A stretch of DNA of 12,542 nt from Candidatus Magasanikiibacteriota bacterium (GTDB lineage: Bacteria > Patescibacteriota > Patescibacteriia > Magasanikbacterales > UBA922). This document shows, one piece after another, positions 6,054 through 11,486 of this stretch. The notes under the pieces were generated by a model. It saw only the letters and a program-made list of their open reading frames with translations. It did no database searches and was not told where the DNA came from. A program made the translations under genes and the position numbers. How positions within the stretch are numbered: the stretch's first letter is position 1; each line of letters starts with the position of its first letter. The stretch spans positions 1-12,542 of the forward strand of contig JAHFIE010000033.1 in the NCBI GenBank assembly GCA_023246565.1. The letters run 5' to 3'.

Positions 6054-6082
6054 TTGAAGTTAGAACTATTTTCTAATATGAT
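6054..6082 (+). promoter_or_regulatory. Candidate promoter of the phosphohistidine-domain gene
   Basis: TTGAAG (6054-6059), 17 nt, TATGAT (6077-6082), ending 6 nt before the ATG at 6089. As with other genes here, transcription would begin at the start codon and no Shine-Dalgarno is present. Lies just after the hairpin at 6007-6035. Confidence 0.5.
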
Positions 6083-6088
6083 CAAAAC

Positions 6089-7630
6089 ATGAACATTTTA
6101 CCCAAACAATGGGAAATCTTTTGGGAAATCCCGGGGTGTCCACCTTTTCTAACCAGTGAGCCTGCACGACTATTTACAAATGGGATGCGGGATTTTTGTG
6201 GCGTTGATTTTCCGGACTGTATTTTGGAGTATCGTCATAATACCAATATTTGGTACCTGGATGCTAATGAGTGGTCAAAATTGGATAAGGTACTTTTTGA
6301 ACGCATCATTGAAGATATGGAGTGGGGCAAAAAAATAAATTTAATTACTGAACAGCACTGTTACCCTTGTTTGGAGTATGTGGGGACTTTAAAGAATCGT
6401 GATTTTTCTTTACTTTCCAATGAAGAATTGTTCAATGAATATGACAAATTCATGGGGATTTATATTCCTGCCCATGCGTCTGGCCACCCGGCCAATGTAC
6501 TAGAAATGAAAAATCAAAGACTCTCAGGTTATTTGAAGGAATATACCCAGCGTCGAATCTGGACAATAGATTATGAGGGAAACGCGAATGATATTTTTTC
6601 AAAACTAGTTGCGCCGACTAAAGATATGTCTCCACAGCTAGAAGCTAAAAGTTTATATACTTTTGGTTTAGTTGTGGCCAAAGAAAAAGATTTAACTCCT
6701 ATTTTTAAGGAAAAAACGCCAGAGGAAATACGAAAGATAATAGAAAATAATTTTCCTGGTCTGTGGCAAAAATTAACTGAACACTATTCAAACTTTTGCT
6801 GGACTATTTATAACTGGGAGGGGCCGGCTAATACTGTTGAAACATACATTGATTCCGTTAGTTCTTTATTTAGACAGGGAAAAAATTTTGCTGATCTACT
6901 TAAGAAAATAAGTGACGAGCAGGATGTACTTATCTCGGAACAAAAATCAATAAAAGAAAGGCTGGGGGTGGATAAAAAGCACGAAACACTTCTGCAAATT
7001 GCGAGTGATATTATGTTTTTAAAAGCACTTAGAAAAGATTGCATGTATAAAAGTGCATGGCTAACTGAAGGTTTATTTAAAGAAATAGGAAGCAGGCTTG
7101 GACTAACAGTGCACGAAGCGCGCTATATTTTTTACTTTGAAATGCAGCACGCCCTTTTAAAGGGAAGAATTGAAAAAAATATAATTCAGGATAGAACTAA
7201 AGAAGTAGTATTGCACCAGCGAGCAGGGCACCTTGACAGTATTCTTCAGGGTAGAGAAGCTACGAAATTTATAAATTCGCTTAATGTAAAAACACCGGAC
7301 TATTCCATCACGCAAATAAGTGGGCAGGTCGCTTTTGCTGGCAAGGCAAAAGGTAGGGTTAAATATGTGAATACTCCTGATGTGATGGATAAGATGGAGG
7401 AGGGTGATATTTTAATGGCCTATGCAACTCAACCAAATTTATTACCAGCCATGAGAAAAGCCTCGGCATTTATCACTGAGTTTGGCGGAATTACTTGTCA
7501 TGCCGCCATTGTCTCGCGTGAGTGGAAAGTGCCTTGTGTGGTGGGGCTTAAGGACGTAACCAAAATTTTAAAAGATGGAGATCTAATAGAGGTGGATGCC
7601 GATAATGGAGTAGTGCGGAAAATATTATAA
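6089..7630 (+). CDS. Protein with C-terminal PEP-utilising (phosphohistidine) mobile domain
   Basis: A 513-residue cytoplasmic protein. The last 105 residues or so (about 409-513) are a PEP-utiliser mobile domain: GQVAFAGKAKGRVKYV, GDILMAYATQPNLLPAMRKA, and the active-site stretch EFGGITCHAAIVSREWKVPCVVG with His471 as presumed phosphoryl carrier, ending DGDLIEVDADNGVVRKIL. In PEP synthase, pyruvate phosphate dikinase and rifampicin phosphotransferase this domain shuttles phosphate between an ATP-grasp and a second substrate domain. Neither partner is recognisable here: residues 1-400 are mostly helical, aromatic-rich and of unknown fold (with CYPC at 91-94). What it phosphorylates and from which donor is therefore unknown. 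No signal peptide or membrane segment. It is a single-gene unit, with a candidate leaderless promoter and a strong terminator directly after the stop. Confidence 0.85.
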   Translation: MNILPKQWEIFWEIPGCPPFLTSEPARLFTNGMRDFCGVDFPDCILEYRHNTNIWYLDANEWSKLDKVLFERIIEDMEWGKKINLITEQHCYPCLEYVGTLKNRDFSLLSNEELFNEYDKFMGIYIPAHASGHPANVLEMKNQRLSGYLKEYTQRRIWTIDYEGNANDIFSKLVAPTKDMSPQLEAKSLYTFGLVVAKEKDLTPIFKEKTPEEIRKIIENNFPGLWQKLTEHYSNFCWTIYNWEGPANTVETYIDSVSSLFRQGKNFADLLKKISDEQDVLISEQKSIKERLGVDKKHETLLQIASDIMFLKALRKDCMYKSAWLTEGLFKEIGSRLGLTVHEARYIFYFEMQHALLKGRIEKNIIQDRTKEVVLHQRAGHLDSILQGREATKFINSLNVKTPDYSITQISGQVAFAGKAKGRVKYVNTPDVMDKMEEGDILMAYATQPNLLPAMRKASAFITEFGGITCHAAIVSREWKVPCVVGLKDVTKILKDGDLIEVDADNGVVRKIL

Positions 7631-7661
7631 AAAATAAGCCTCGGTTGAGGCTTATTTTTTT
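7631..7661. terminator. Bidirectional rho-independent terminator
   Basis: AAAATAAGCCTC (7631-7642), GGTT loop, GAGGCTTATTTT (7647-7658), then more T: a perfect 12-bp stem starting directly after the TAA of the phosphohistidine-domain gene. On the minus strand it begins right after the 3' end of tRNA-Gly(UCC) and also has a T-tract, so it serves both converging units. Confidence 0.93.
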
Positions 7662-7662
7662 G

Positions 7663-7734
7663 AGCGGGTAGCGGGAGTCGAACCCGCGTCATCAGTTTGG
7701 AAAACTGACATAATAACCGTTATACGATACCCGC
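7663..7734 (-). tRNA. tRNA-Gly (anticodon UCC)
   Basis: A 72-nt cloverleaf similar to E. coli tRNA-Gly(UCC). Acceptor GCGGGTA/TACCCGC with discriminator U, short D stem GTA/TAT, anticodon stem TCAGT/ACTGA around TTTCCAA (anticodon TCC, U33 normal), T arm GCGGG TTCGACT CCCGC. CCA is not encoded. Together with tRNA-Gly(GCC) at 3201-3274 it can read all four glycine codons by wobble. The terminator at 7631-7661 follows at once. Confidence 0.96.
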
Positions 7735-7898
7735 AAACGAAGGGAAGATGGTCAGCTTGCTGAACCATCTGACCTGAGTGCCGCGGGTACACTTTTGTAT
7801 ACCCGCGAAAGGGTGTAAAGTTTCAAGCTTATTCCTGCAATTTCTCCAAATGAGAAGATACACCAAAGGTATCTCCACAAACAATAAAAACACAGAAC
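7735..7898 (-). ncRNA. Structured leader RNA upstream of tRNA-Gly(UCC)
   Basis: About 160 nt between a consensus promoter and the tRNA 5' end, without a credible ORF. Three hairpins in the minus-strand RNA: AGATAC/GTATCT (7874-7856); an 11-bp stem with AAAA loop (7807-7782) whose core GCGGGTA/TACCCGC is identical to the acceptor stem of the tRNA itself; and AGATGGT-CAG/CTG-ACCATCT with one bulged U (7770-7746), 11 nt before the tRNA. The 11-bp stem contains a U-G pair in this strand but a C-A mismatch in the other, which favours the minus-strand RNA as the functional one. No known RNA family recognised; it could be a leader, a processed small RNA or a tRNA-gene remnant. Confidence 0.5.
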
Positions 7899-7904
7899 TC
7901 GATC

Positions 7905-7933
7905 AGTATAAGAAAGATAACCGTCTTTGTCAA
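7905..7933 (-). promoter_or_regulatory. Consensus promoter for the leader and tRNA-Gly(UCC)
   Basis: Minus strand TTGACA (7933-7928), exactly 17 nt, TATACT (7910-7905): 11 of 12 consensus bases. Start predicted near 7898, which is 164 nt before the mature tRNA end. I see no comparable promoter nearer the tRNA (TTGAAA-19-TATACA at the acceptor-like hairpin is poorer). Confidence 0.75.
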
Positions 7934-7941
7934 TCAAAAAT

Positions 7942-7966
7942 AGAGGCTGATGCCTCTTGATTTTTT
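7942..7966. terminator. Terminator-type hairpin between the tRNA promoter and the zinc-ribbon gene
   Basis: AGAGGC-TGAT-GCCTCT (7942-7957), then TGATTTTTT on the plus strand; on the minus strand ATTTTTG follows the same stem, so it could act both ways. It separates the minus-strand tRNA-Gly promoter from the plus-strand GC-rich gene and marks the left border of that insert. Confidence 0.7.
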
Positions 7967-7981
7967 ATGCTAAAGTGATAG

Positions 7982-8006
7982 TATAATGGCTCACCAGAAG
8001 GAGGTT
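7982..8006 (+). promoter_or_regulatory. -10 box and Shine-Dalgarno of the GC-rich gene
   Basis: Perfect TATAAT at 7982-7987 (possible -35 TTGATT at 7957-7962, with a long 19-nt spacer), then AAGGAGGT (7999-8006) close before ATG 8010. The Shine-Dalgarno decides the start: an upstream in-frame ATG at 7986 lies inside the -10 box. It is the strongest ribosome-binding site in the window, in contrast to its AT-rich neighbours. Confidence 0.75.
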
Positions 8007-8009
8007 TCA

Positions 8010-8312
8010 ATGGTAGTGGAAGAGTTTTTCAAGTTGTTTGGACTGATCATGGGGATTAGCATTCCCCTGGTCATCCTGATCCTCTGCGTAGGGTACATCC
8101 TGAAGAAGTGGTGGATCTCGCCCCATCGCTGGCAGATGAAGCGAACGTCATCCGCGTCTCGAGGCCACCCCAAACTGCGGGTTGTTGGTCAACAGGAGAC
8201 CTGCCCACGTTGTGGGCACCTCCTCACCATGAGCTTCGATCGCACAATCTACACCTGTAGTCACGAATCATGCGGCTTCACCACGAATGCCGCGATCAGG
8301 AGCTTCAGGTGA
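8010..8312 (+). CDS. Membrane-anchored zinc-ribbon protein, GC-rich insert gene
   Basis: A 100-residue protein: one N-terminal transmembrane helix (about 10-31, LFGLIMGISIPLVILILCVGYIL), a basic linker (KKWW...HRWQMKRTSSASRGHPK), and a C-terminal zinc ribbon with cysteines at 65, 68, 83 and 88 (CPRC, then CSHESC; CX2C-X14-CX4C). The charge pattern predicts the ribbon on the cytoplasmic side. No homologue recognised; the ribbon could bind nucleic acid or protein. Codon use differs sharply from the neighbours (CTG, CTC, ATC, AAG, CGC preferred over AT-ending codons), the gene has a canonical Shine-Dalgarno, and it stops with TGA where its AT-rich neighbours use TAA or TAG. It lies between two hairpins and next to a tRNA gene, all consistent with recent transfer or a different expression class. 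Confidence 0.72.
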   Translation: MVVEEFFKLFGLIMGISIPLVILILCVGYILKKWWISPHRWQMKRTSSASRGHPKLRVVGQQETCPRCGHLLTMSFDRTIYTCSHESCGFTTNAAIRSFR

Positions 8313-8337
8313 TCTCTTTCGGACGAGCCTCCACGCA

Positions 8338-8381
8338 CCCTCTCGTTGCCCTGTCACTGCGCGAGGGAAATCACATTTTTT
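8338..8381 (+). terminator. GC-rich hairpin after the zinc-ribbon gene
   Basis: CCCTCTCG (8338-8345) pairs with CGCGAGGG (8360-8367) with one mismatch and a 14-nt loop; six T follow at 8376-8381 but 8 nt after the stem, so termination may be weak. The rest of 8313-8422 holds no gene that I can see. Confidence 0.45.
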
Positions 8382-8422
8382 ACCTAGTTCTCAAGAAGAA
8401 TTAGATTATTTATTAGTTCTGC

Positions 8423-9424
8423 ATGTCACATATTCACCACATTGCTCAAAATAAAAAAAACCTGGACATTCGTTGGAATATTATACAGTTTATCCGCGAA
8501 TGGTTTTGGAAAAATAATTTTATTGAAGTGGAGACGCCATTTATTCTCCGTTTGCCTGGGCAAGAGCCGTATTTATCTCCAATGCGGGTGACTATGCATA
8601 ATGAAGTCGGTCTTTCGTATGAAGGTTATTTGCATACTTCACCCGAATATTCCATGAAAAAAATGTTGGCCTCGGGGTACGAACAGATTTTTTCATTAGG
8701 TAAAGTGTTTCGTGATTATGAAAGTTTTGGTGGTAATCATAATCCAGAATTTACCATGCTGGAATGGTATCGTGCGAACAAGGATTTTTACGCTTTAATG
8801 GATGATATTGAGAATATAGGTAATGATGTAATTACTCGATTGCATGATAAAAAAATAATGGTAAAACAAATTCATTTTACGCGAGTGCATATGCGGGATT
8901 TGTGGCAAGAATATGCTGGAATAAATTTAGATGATTATTTAACCCACGGTTCAATGTTGGAATTATGTCGAATGCGTGGTTATACTCCGAATGATGATGA
9001 ATCGTATGAAGATTTATTTTATCGAATTTTTTTAAACGAAATTGAACCAAAATTGAGTACTCTCGGTGGCATCATTATCCATCATTATCCACTACCCATG
9101 GCTGCGCTTTCTCGAGCTTCGACGACAAATCTTGGTTATGCTGAACGCGTAGAGGTTTATATCGATGGTTTAGAAATCGCGAATGGTTTTTCTGAATTAA
9201 CCGATCCCATTGAACAAAAGTCTCGACTTGAAGCAGAGAGAAATTATCGGCAAAAAATAGGAAAAGACACGTTTTCCATTGATGAGGAATTTGTGGAAGC
9301 AGTTGGTAATATGCCGCCTTCAGCTGGCATTGCTCTGGGCATAGATCGGCTGGTCCAAGTACTGGTGGGTTGCAAAAATATTAATGATGTAGTACCATTA
9401 CCCGCGCATTCGCTGTTTGAATAA
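8423..9424 (+). CDS. epmA: EF-P--lysine lysyltransferase (EpmA/GenX/PoxA)
   Basis: A 333-residue class II aminoacyl-tRNA-synthetase paralogue that activates a lysine (in E. coli (R)-beta-lysine) with ATP and attaches it to a conserved lysine of EF-P instead of to tRNA. Class II motifs: motif 1 around FIEVETPFI (33-41), motif 2 FRDYESFGGNHNPEFTMLEWYRA (96-118, written in two parts FRDYE and HNPEFTMLEWYRA), motif 3 GIALGIDRLVQVLVG (302-316). The ALGIDRL form of motif 3 and the absence of the N-terminal OB-fold anticodon domain of LysRS distinguish it from LysS; E. coli EpmA has 325 residues. It lies directly before efp on the same strand, 38 nt apart. No EpmB (lysine 2,3-aminomutase) gene is in the window, so the true substrate stereoisomer is open. 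No Shine-Dalgarno precedes the ATG. Confidence 0.93.
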   Translation: MSHIHHIAQNKKNLDIRWNIIQFIREWFWKNNFIEVETPFILRLPGQEPYLSPMRVTMHNEVGLSYEGYLHTSPEYSMKKMLASGYEQIFSLGKVFRDYESFGGNHNPEFTMLEWYRANKDFYALMDDIENIGNDVITRLHDKKIMVKQIHFTRVHMRDLWQEYAGINLDDYLTHGSMLELCRMRGYTPNDDESYEDLFYRIFLNEIEPKLSTLGGIIIHHYPLPMAALSRASTTNLGYAERVEVYIDGLEIANGFSELTDPIEQKSRLEAERNYRQKIGKDTFSIDEEFVEAVGNMPPSAGIALGIDRLVQVLVGCKNINDVVPLPAHSLFE

Positions 9425-9462
9425 GTGTACCCTTCTTTATTGAAGCATTTAAATTTTATTGT

Positions 9463-10032
9463 ATGGGAGACACAACTGATATTCGCAAAGGAGCTGTGAT
9501 TCGTCATAATAATGATTTATACGTTGTTTCTGATTGCCAATTTGTGAATCCGGGCAAAGGTTCGGCATTCACGAAAACCAAAATGAAAAGTATTGCTACG
9601 GGTAAGGGTATGGAAATAACGTATAAAAGTGGTGAAACTGTTGATGTGGTTCAGGTTCAACGCCAGAATATGCAGTATCTTTACAAAAATGGAGATTTTT
9701 ATTCTTTCATGAATCAGACTACGTACGAAACAGCTGACGTCAATAAAGATACTTTGGGTGATGATGTAAAATATCTTAAAGAAGGCTTGGATGTCATTGC
9801 TATGCTCCATGAAAATTCAGTTGTAGCCATTGAATTACCAAAAAAAGTTCAGTACACGGTTACTCAGGCTCCTCCTGCGGTGAAAGGTGATTCTGCTGGA
9901 GGCAATGTAACCAAGGAAGCTATCATGGAGAATGGGTTAAAAGTTAATGTCCCTATTTTCATTAAAGAAGGCGAAGATATTGTGGTGAATACAGAAACCG
10001 GAGAATATGGTGGTAGGGTGACTGAGAAATAA
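9463..10032 (+). CDS. efp: Translation elongation factor P
   Basis: EF-P, 189 residues like the E. coli protein (188), binds the ribosome between P and E sites and restores peptide-bond formation at polyproline stretches. Domain I (1-65) carries the modification loop VNPGKGSAF with Lys32 at the tip, equivalent to Lys34 in E. coli. OB domain II follows (TYLYKNGDFYSFMNQTTYE form, about 72-87) and domain III contains GLKVNVPIFIKEGEDIVVNTETGEYGGRV. Lys at the loop tip together with the adjacent epmA gene predicts lysylation, not rhamnosylation (which uses Arg and EarP). The 38-nt gap from epmA has no clear promoter and no Shine-Dalgarno, but a TAAATT/TTTATT stretch lies just before the ATG. A strong terminator follows, so epmA-efp may be a two-gene unit. 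Confidence 0.97.
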   Translation: MGDTTDIRKGAVIRHNNDLYVVSDCQFVNPGKGSAFTKTKMKSIATGKGMEITYKSGETVDVVQVQRQNMQYLYKNGDFYSFMNQTTYETADVNKDTLGDDVKYLKEGLDVIAMLHENSVVAIELPKKVQYTVTQAPPAVKGDSAGGNVTKEAIMENGLKVNVPIFIKEGEDIVVNTETGEYGGRVTEK

Positions 10033-10049
10033 TAAAAAACTTTGATAAA

Positions 10050-10085
10050 AAAACCACCAGCTTACGTGCTGGTGGTTTTATTTTG
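10050..10085 (+). terminator. Rho-independent terminator after efp
   Basis: AAAACCACCAGC (10050-10061), 6-nt loop, GCTGGTGGTTTT (10068-10079), then ATTTTG: a 12-bp perfect stem. A run of A on the left side means it may also end transcripts from the GRDP-like gene on the minus strand. Confidence 0.9.
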
Positions 10086-10112
10086 TTCATGAAAATAATT
10101 GAGAGATGGGGT

Positions 10113-10150
10113 ACACGACTGCGGCGACACAGAGGTCACTGCAGTCGTGT
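10113..10150 (-). terminator. Perfect 10-bp GC-rich hairpin after the GRDP-like gene
   Basis: ACACGACTGC (10113-10122) and GCAGTCGTGT (10141-10150) pair perfectly around an 18-nt loop, 18 nt past the TGA of the minus-strand gene. No proper T-tract follows, so it may protect the mRNA end or act with the terminator at 10050-10085. It marks the left border of the second GC-rich segment. Confidence 0.45.
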
Positions 10151-10167
10151 TGGGTTCGAGTCAGGGT

Positions 10168-10596
10168 TCAGCCGCACTGTGCGTACTCTGAGGAGTGAGG
10201 GATCCACAGGGTCGGATCGAGCTTAACCCCGAGACTGGACGCGGCCGCTACGAAGTCCCCTTGGAAGTAGTCGCTGCCCTCTTGAGCGCCCGCCCGGTGA
10301 TGGATGTACCCACCCAGGTAAGTGTTGCAGTAGTCCATGTAGGCGCTGGTATCATCACTGATGAAGTGATGCCACAGGAGGTCGATCCCGAGTGGCGGCG
10401 GGCACCGTGCATGCGAGTTGATCTCTTTGAGCACGGAGAGCACCACCAGGTACTTTTTCAGCTCGTCGAACCACCACATGGCCCACGGGAGCTTCCCACT
10501 CGGCGGGAAGAAGATGGTCCCCGAGCAGTAGCGCTCGAGCATGTCAGGGTTGGGCTGGAATGCGAGGGCTTCCGCGATTTTGACGCGTGTATTCAC
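10168..10596 (-). CDS. GRDP-like protein, GC-rich insert gene
   Basis: A 142-residue soluble protein. Residues 67-100 carry PPLGIDLLWHHFI, then D82, Y86, C90 and a terminal GGYIHH, matching the signature DxxWHxxIxDxxxYxxxC...G...HH of glycine-rich-domain-containing-protein-like families (PF07173 type, known from plants, fungi and bacteria, biochemical role unknown). The conserved His/Cys set looks like a metal site. The N-terminus is WWFDELKKYLVVLSVLKE-like and helical. The start is GTG at 10596, fixed by AAGGAGAT just upstream. Stop is TGA. Codon use is GC-rich, unlike efp and trmB-type neighbours, as for the zinc-ribbon gene at 8010. It is divergent from the TrmB-type regulator and shares its operator region, so it might be a target. 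Family is a pattern match from memory, not a search. Confidence 0.75.
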   Translation of the reverse strand: MNTRVKIAEALAFQPNPDMLERYCSGTIFFPPSGKLPWAMWWFDELKKYLVVLSVLKEINSHARCPPPLGIDLLWHHFISDDTSAYMDYCNTYLGGYIHHRAGAQEGSDYFQGDFVAAASSLGVKLDPTLWIPHSSEYAQCG

Positions 10597-10624
10597 TGGG
10601 ATCTCCTTGGTTTGCAGGTCGACC

Positions 10625-10653
10625 TTGACCTTAAGTACAGTGTACGATATATT
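10625..10653 (+). promoter_or_regulatory. Promoter of the TrmB-type regulator
   Basis: TTGACC (10625-10630), exactly 17 nt, TATATT (10648-10653): 10 of 12 consensus bases. Start predicted near 10660, at the left edge of the palindrome cluster, so a bound regulator would block initiation. The leader would be about 60 nt. A second possibility, CATAAT at 10707-10712, would give a leaderless message but has no -35. Confidence 0.65.
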
Positions 10654-10658
10654 AAATG

Positions 10659-10697
10659 AGTGGTGTATATCACCATATGGTGATAAGTATCACCACT
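10659..10697. promoter_or_regulatory. Nested palindromic operator of the TrmB-type regulator
   Basis: TATCACCATATGGTGATA (10668-10685) is a perfect 18-bp palindrome. Each half joins a further copy outward: GGTGTATATCACC (10662-10674) on the left and GGTGATA-AG-TATCACC (10679-10694, perfect) on the right; outermost AGTGGTG/CACCACT (10659-10665, 10691-10697) also pair. So four half-sites of TATCACC/GGTGATA type lie in 39 bp, at the predicted transcription start of the trmB-type gene and 63 nt upstream of the divergent GRDP-like start. No T-tract, so not a terminator. Confidence 0.8.
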
Positions 10698-10718
10698 AAT
10701 TATTTCCATAATTAAGCT

Positions 10719-11459
10719 ATGTACAGTCAAATTTTTGAGGAACTTGGATTAACTCCAAACGAAGCAAAACTCTATGAGACTTTGTTATCCACAGGCGATA
10801 TCTCTGTTTCTCAATTGTCGGTAAAAGCCAATATTCATCGTCGTAGTGTTTACGACGCGTTGCATCGTTTAACGCAAAAGGGTTTGGTTTCACCTATTTT
10901 TCAAAAAGGGGAAAATCGTTATCAAGCAGTTCACCCAGATAAATTACTTGAAATAGTTAAGGAACGGGAAAATAAATTAAATTTTATTCTGCCTGACTTG
11001 CGTAAGAATTATAATAAGACTTTAACCGAAGAAGCAGCCTATATTTATAAAGGCCCAGAAGGGTTTAAAAATTATGTCCGAGAGGTAATGCATATTCGTG
11101 AAGACGCGTATTCGTTGGGCGCAAAAGGACTTCTCTATAGCTTGAGTCCAAGTTTATCCAAAGAATTGTGGCAATTAGTTAAAAAATATAAGATTAATTT
11201 TTATACTCTTTATGATCCACGGGTAAAGAAATTTTTACCCGAAGTTATTAGCAAAGAAAGTGGTCAAAAAAAAGTTCTACCAGCAGAATATGCTACGTCA
11301 GGTGTACTTGATATTTTTGGTGACCGAGTAGTTACGTTTGCGAATGTGGAAGTTGGTCGAATATTTGATGATACGACTATTTTTGTTATGGTAAATCGCC
11401 AACTCGCAGAAAGTTATAAAGTTTGGTACAAATTAATTTGGGAGAGTATTAAAGATTAA
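10719..11459 (+). CDS. TrmB-family transcriptional regulator
   Basis: A 246-residue regulator. The N-terminal winged helix (about 5-70: LGLTPNEAKLYETLLSTGDISVSQLSVKANIHRRSVYDALHRLTQKGLV, given here as one domain from L10 to V57) has the LTxxEAKxYxxLL and R(R/S)xVYDxLxxLxxKGLV pattern of TrmB. A short coiled linker follows (LEIVKERENKLNFILPDLRK), then an alpha/beta C-terminal domain with YKGPEGFKNYVREVM. TrmB proteins respond to sugars or sugar phosphates and repress or activate sugar transport and glycolytic genes; the ligand here is unknown. No membrane segment. The palindrome cluster directly upstream suggests autoregulation. The gene converges on transketolase, 5 nt between stops, a context that fits control of sugar metabolism. 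Confidence 0.88.
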   Translation: MYSQIFEELGLTPNEAKLYETLLSTGDISVSQLSVKANIHRRSVYDALHRLTQKGLVSPIFQKGENRYQAVHPDKLLEIVKERENKLNFILPDLRKNYNKTLTEEAAYIYKGPEGFKNYVREVMHIREDAYSLGAKGLLYSLSPSLSKELWQLVKKYKINFYTLYDPRVKKFLPEVISKESGQKKVLPAEYATSGVLDIFGDRVVTFANVEVGRIFDDTTIFVMVNRQLAESYKVWYKLIWESIKD

Positions 11460-11460
11460 G

Positions 11461-11486
11461 ACAGTTAAAAAAGTTTTTTTATCTGT
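11461..11486. terminator. A/T-rich inverted repeat between convergent genes
   Basis: ACAGTTAAAAAA (11461-11472) and TTTTTTTATCTGT (11474-11486) pair over most of their length, bridging the stop of the TrmB-type gene and the last codons of the transketolase gene. It has U-tracts in both directions but a weak, almost GC-free stem and a minimal loop, so its function as a terminator is doubtful. Confidence 0.3.

Noticed and set aside
7782..7807. Hairpin upstream of tRNA-Gly(UCC) as a terminator or T-box riboswitch
   Set aside because: There is no T-tract on either strand, and no T-box specifier or antiterminator sequence; the downstream gene is a tRNA.
7752..7937. 61-codon ORF in the tRNA-Gly leader (minus strand)
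   Set aside because: It runs across the promoter and the hairpins, has no ribosome-binding site and no protein-like composition.
7986..8009. Upstream ATG at 7986 for the zinc-ribbon gene
   Set aside because: It lies within the TATAAT box, while AAGGAGGT stands at the correct distance from the ATG at 8010.
8310..8312. UGA reassigned to glycine, as in Gracilibacteria, because TGA stops are rare here
   Set aside because: No in-frame TGA occurs in the conserved genes, their glycines use GGN, and the glycine tRNAs have GCC and UCC anticodons; both TGA stops end complete, sensible ORFs.
10113..10150. 10-bp inverted repeat as an attachment site or insertion-sequence end
   Set aside because: Only one copy pair around an 18-nt loop, with no duplicate at the other border of the segment; a transcript-end hairpin is simpler.
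10195..10659. Open 154-codon frame on the plus strand opposite the GRDP-like gene
   Set aside because: It is the GC-rich antisense shadow: the minus strand has the Shine-Dalgarno, the conserved WH...HH signature and plausible codons.
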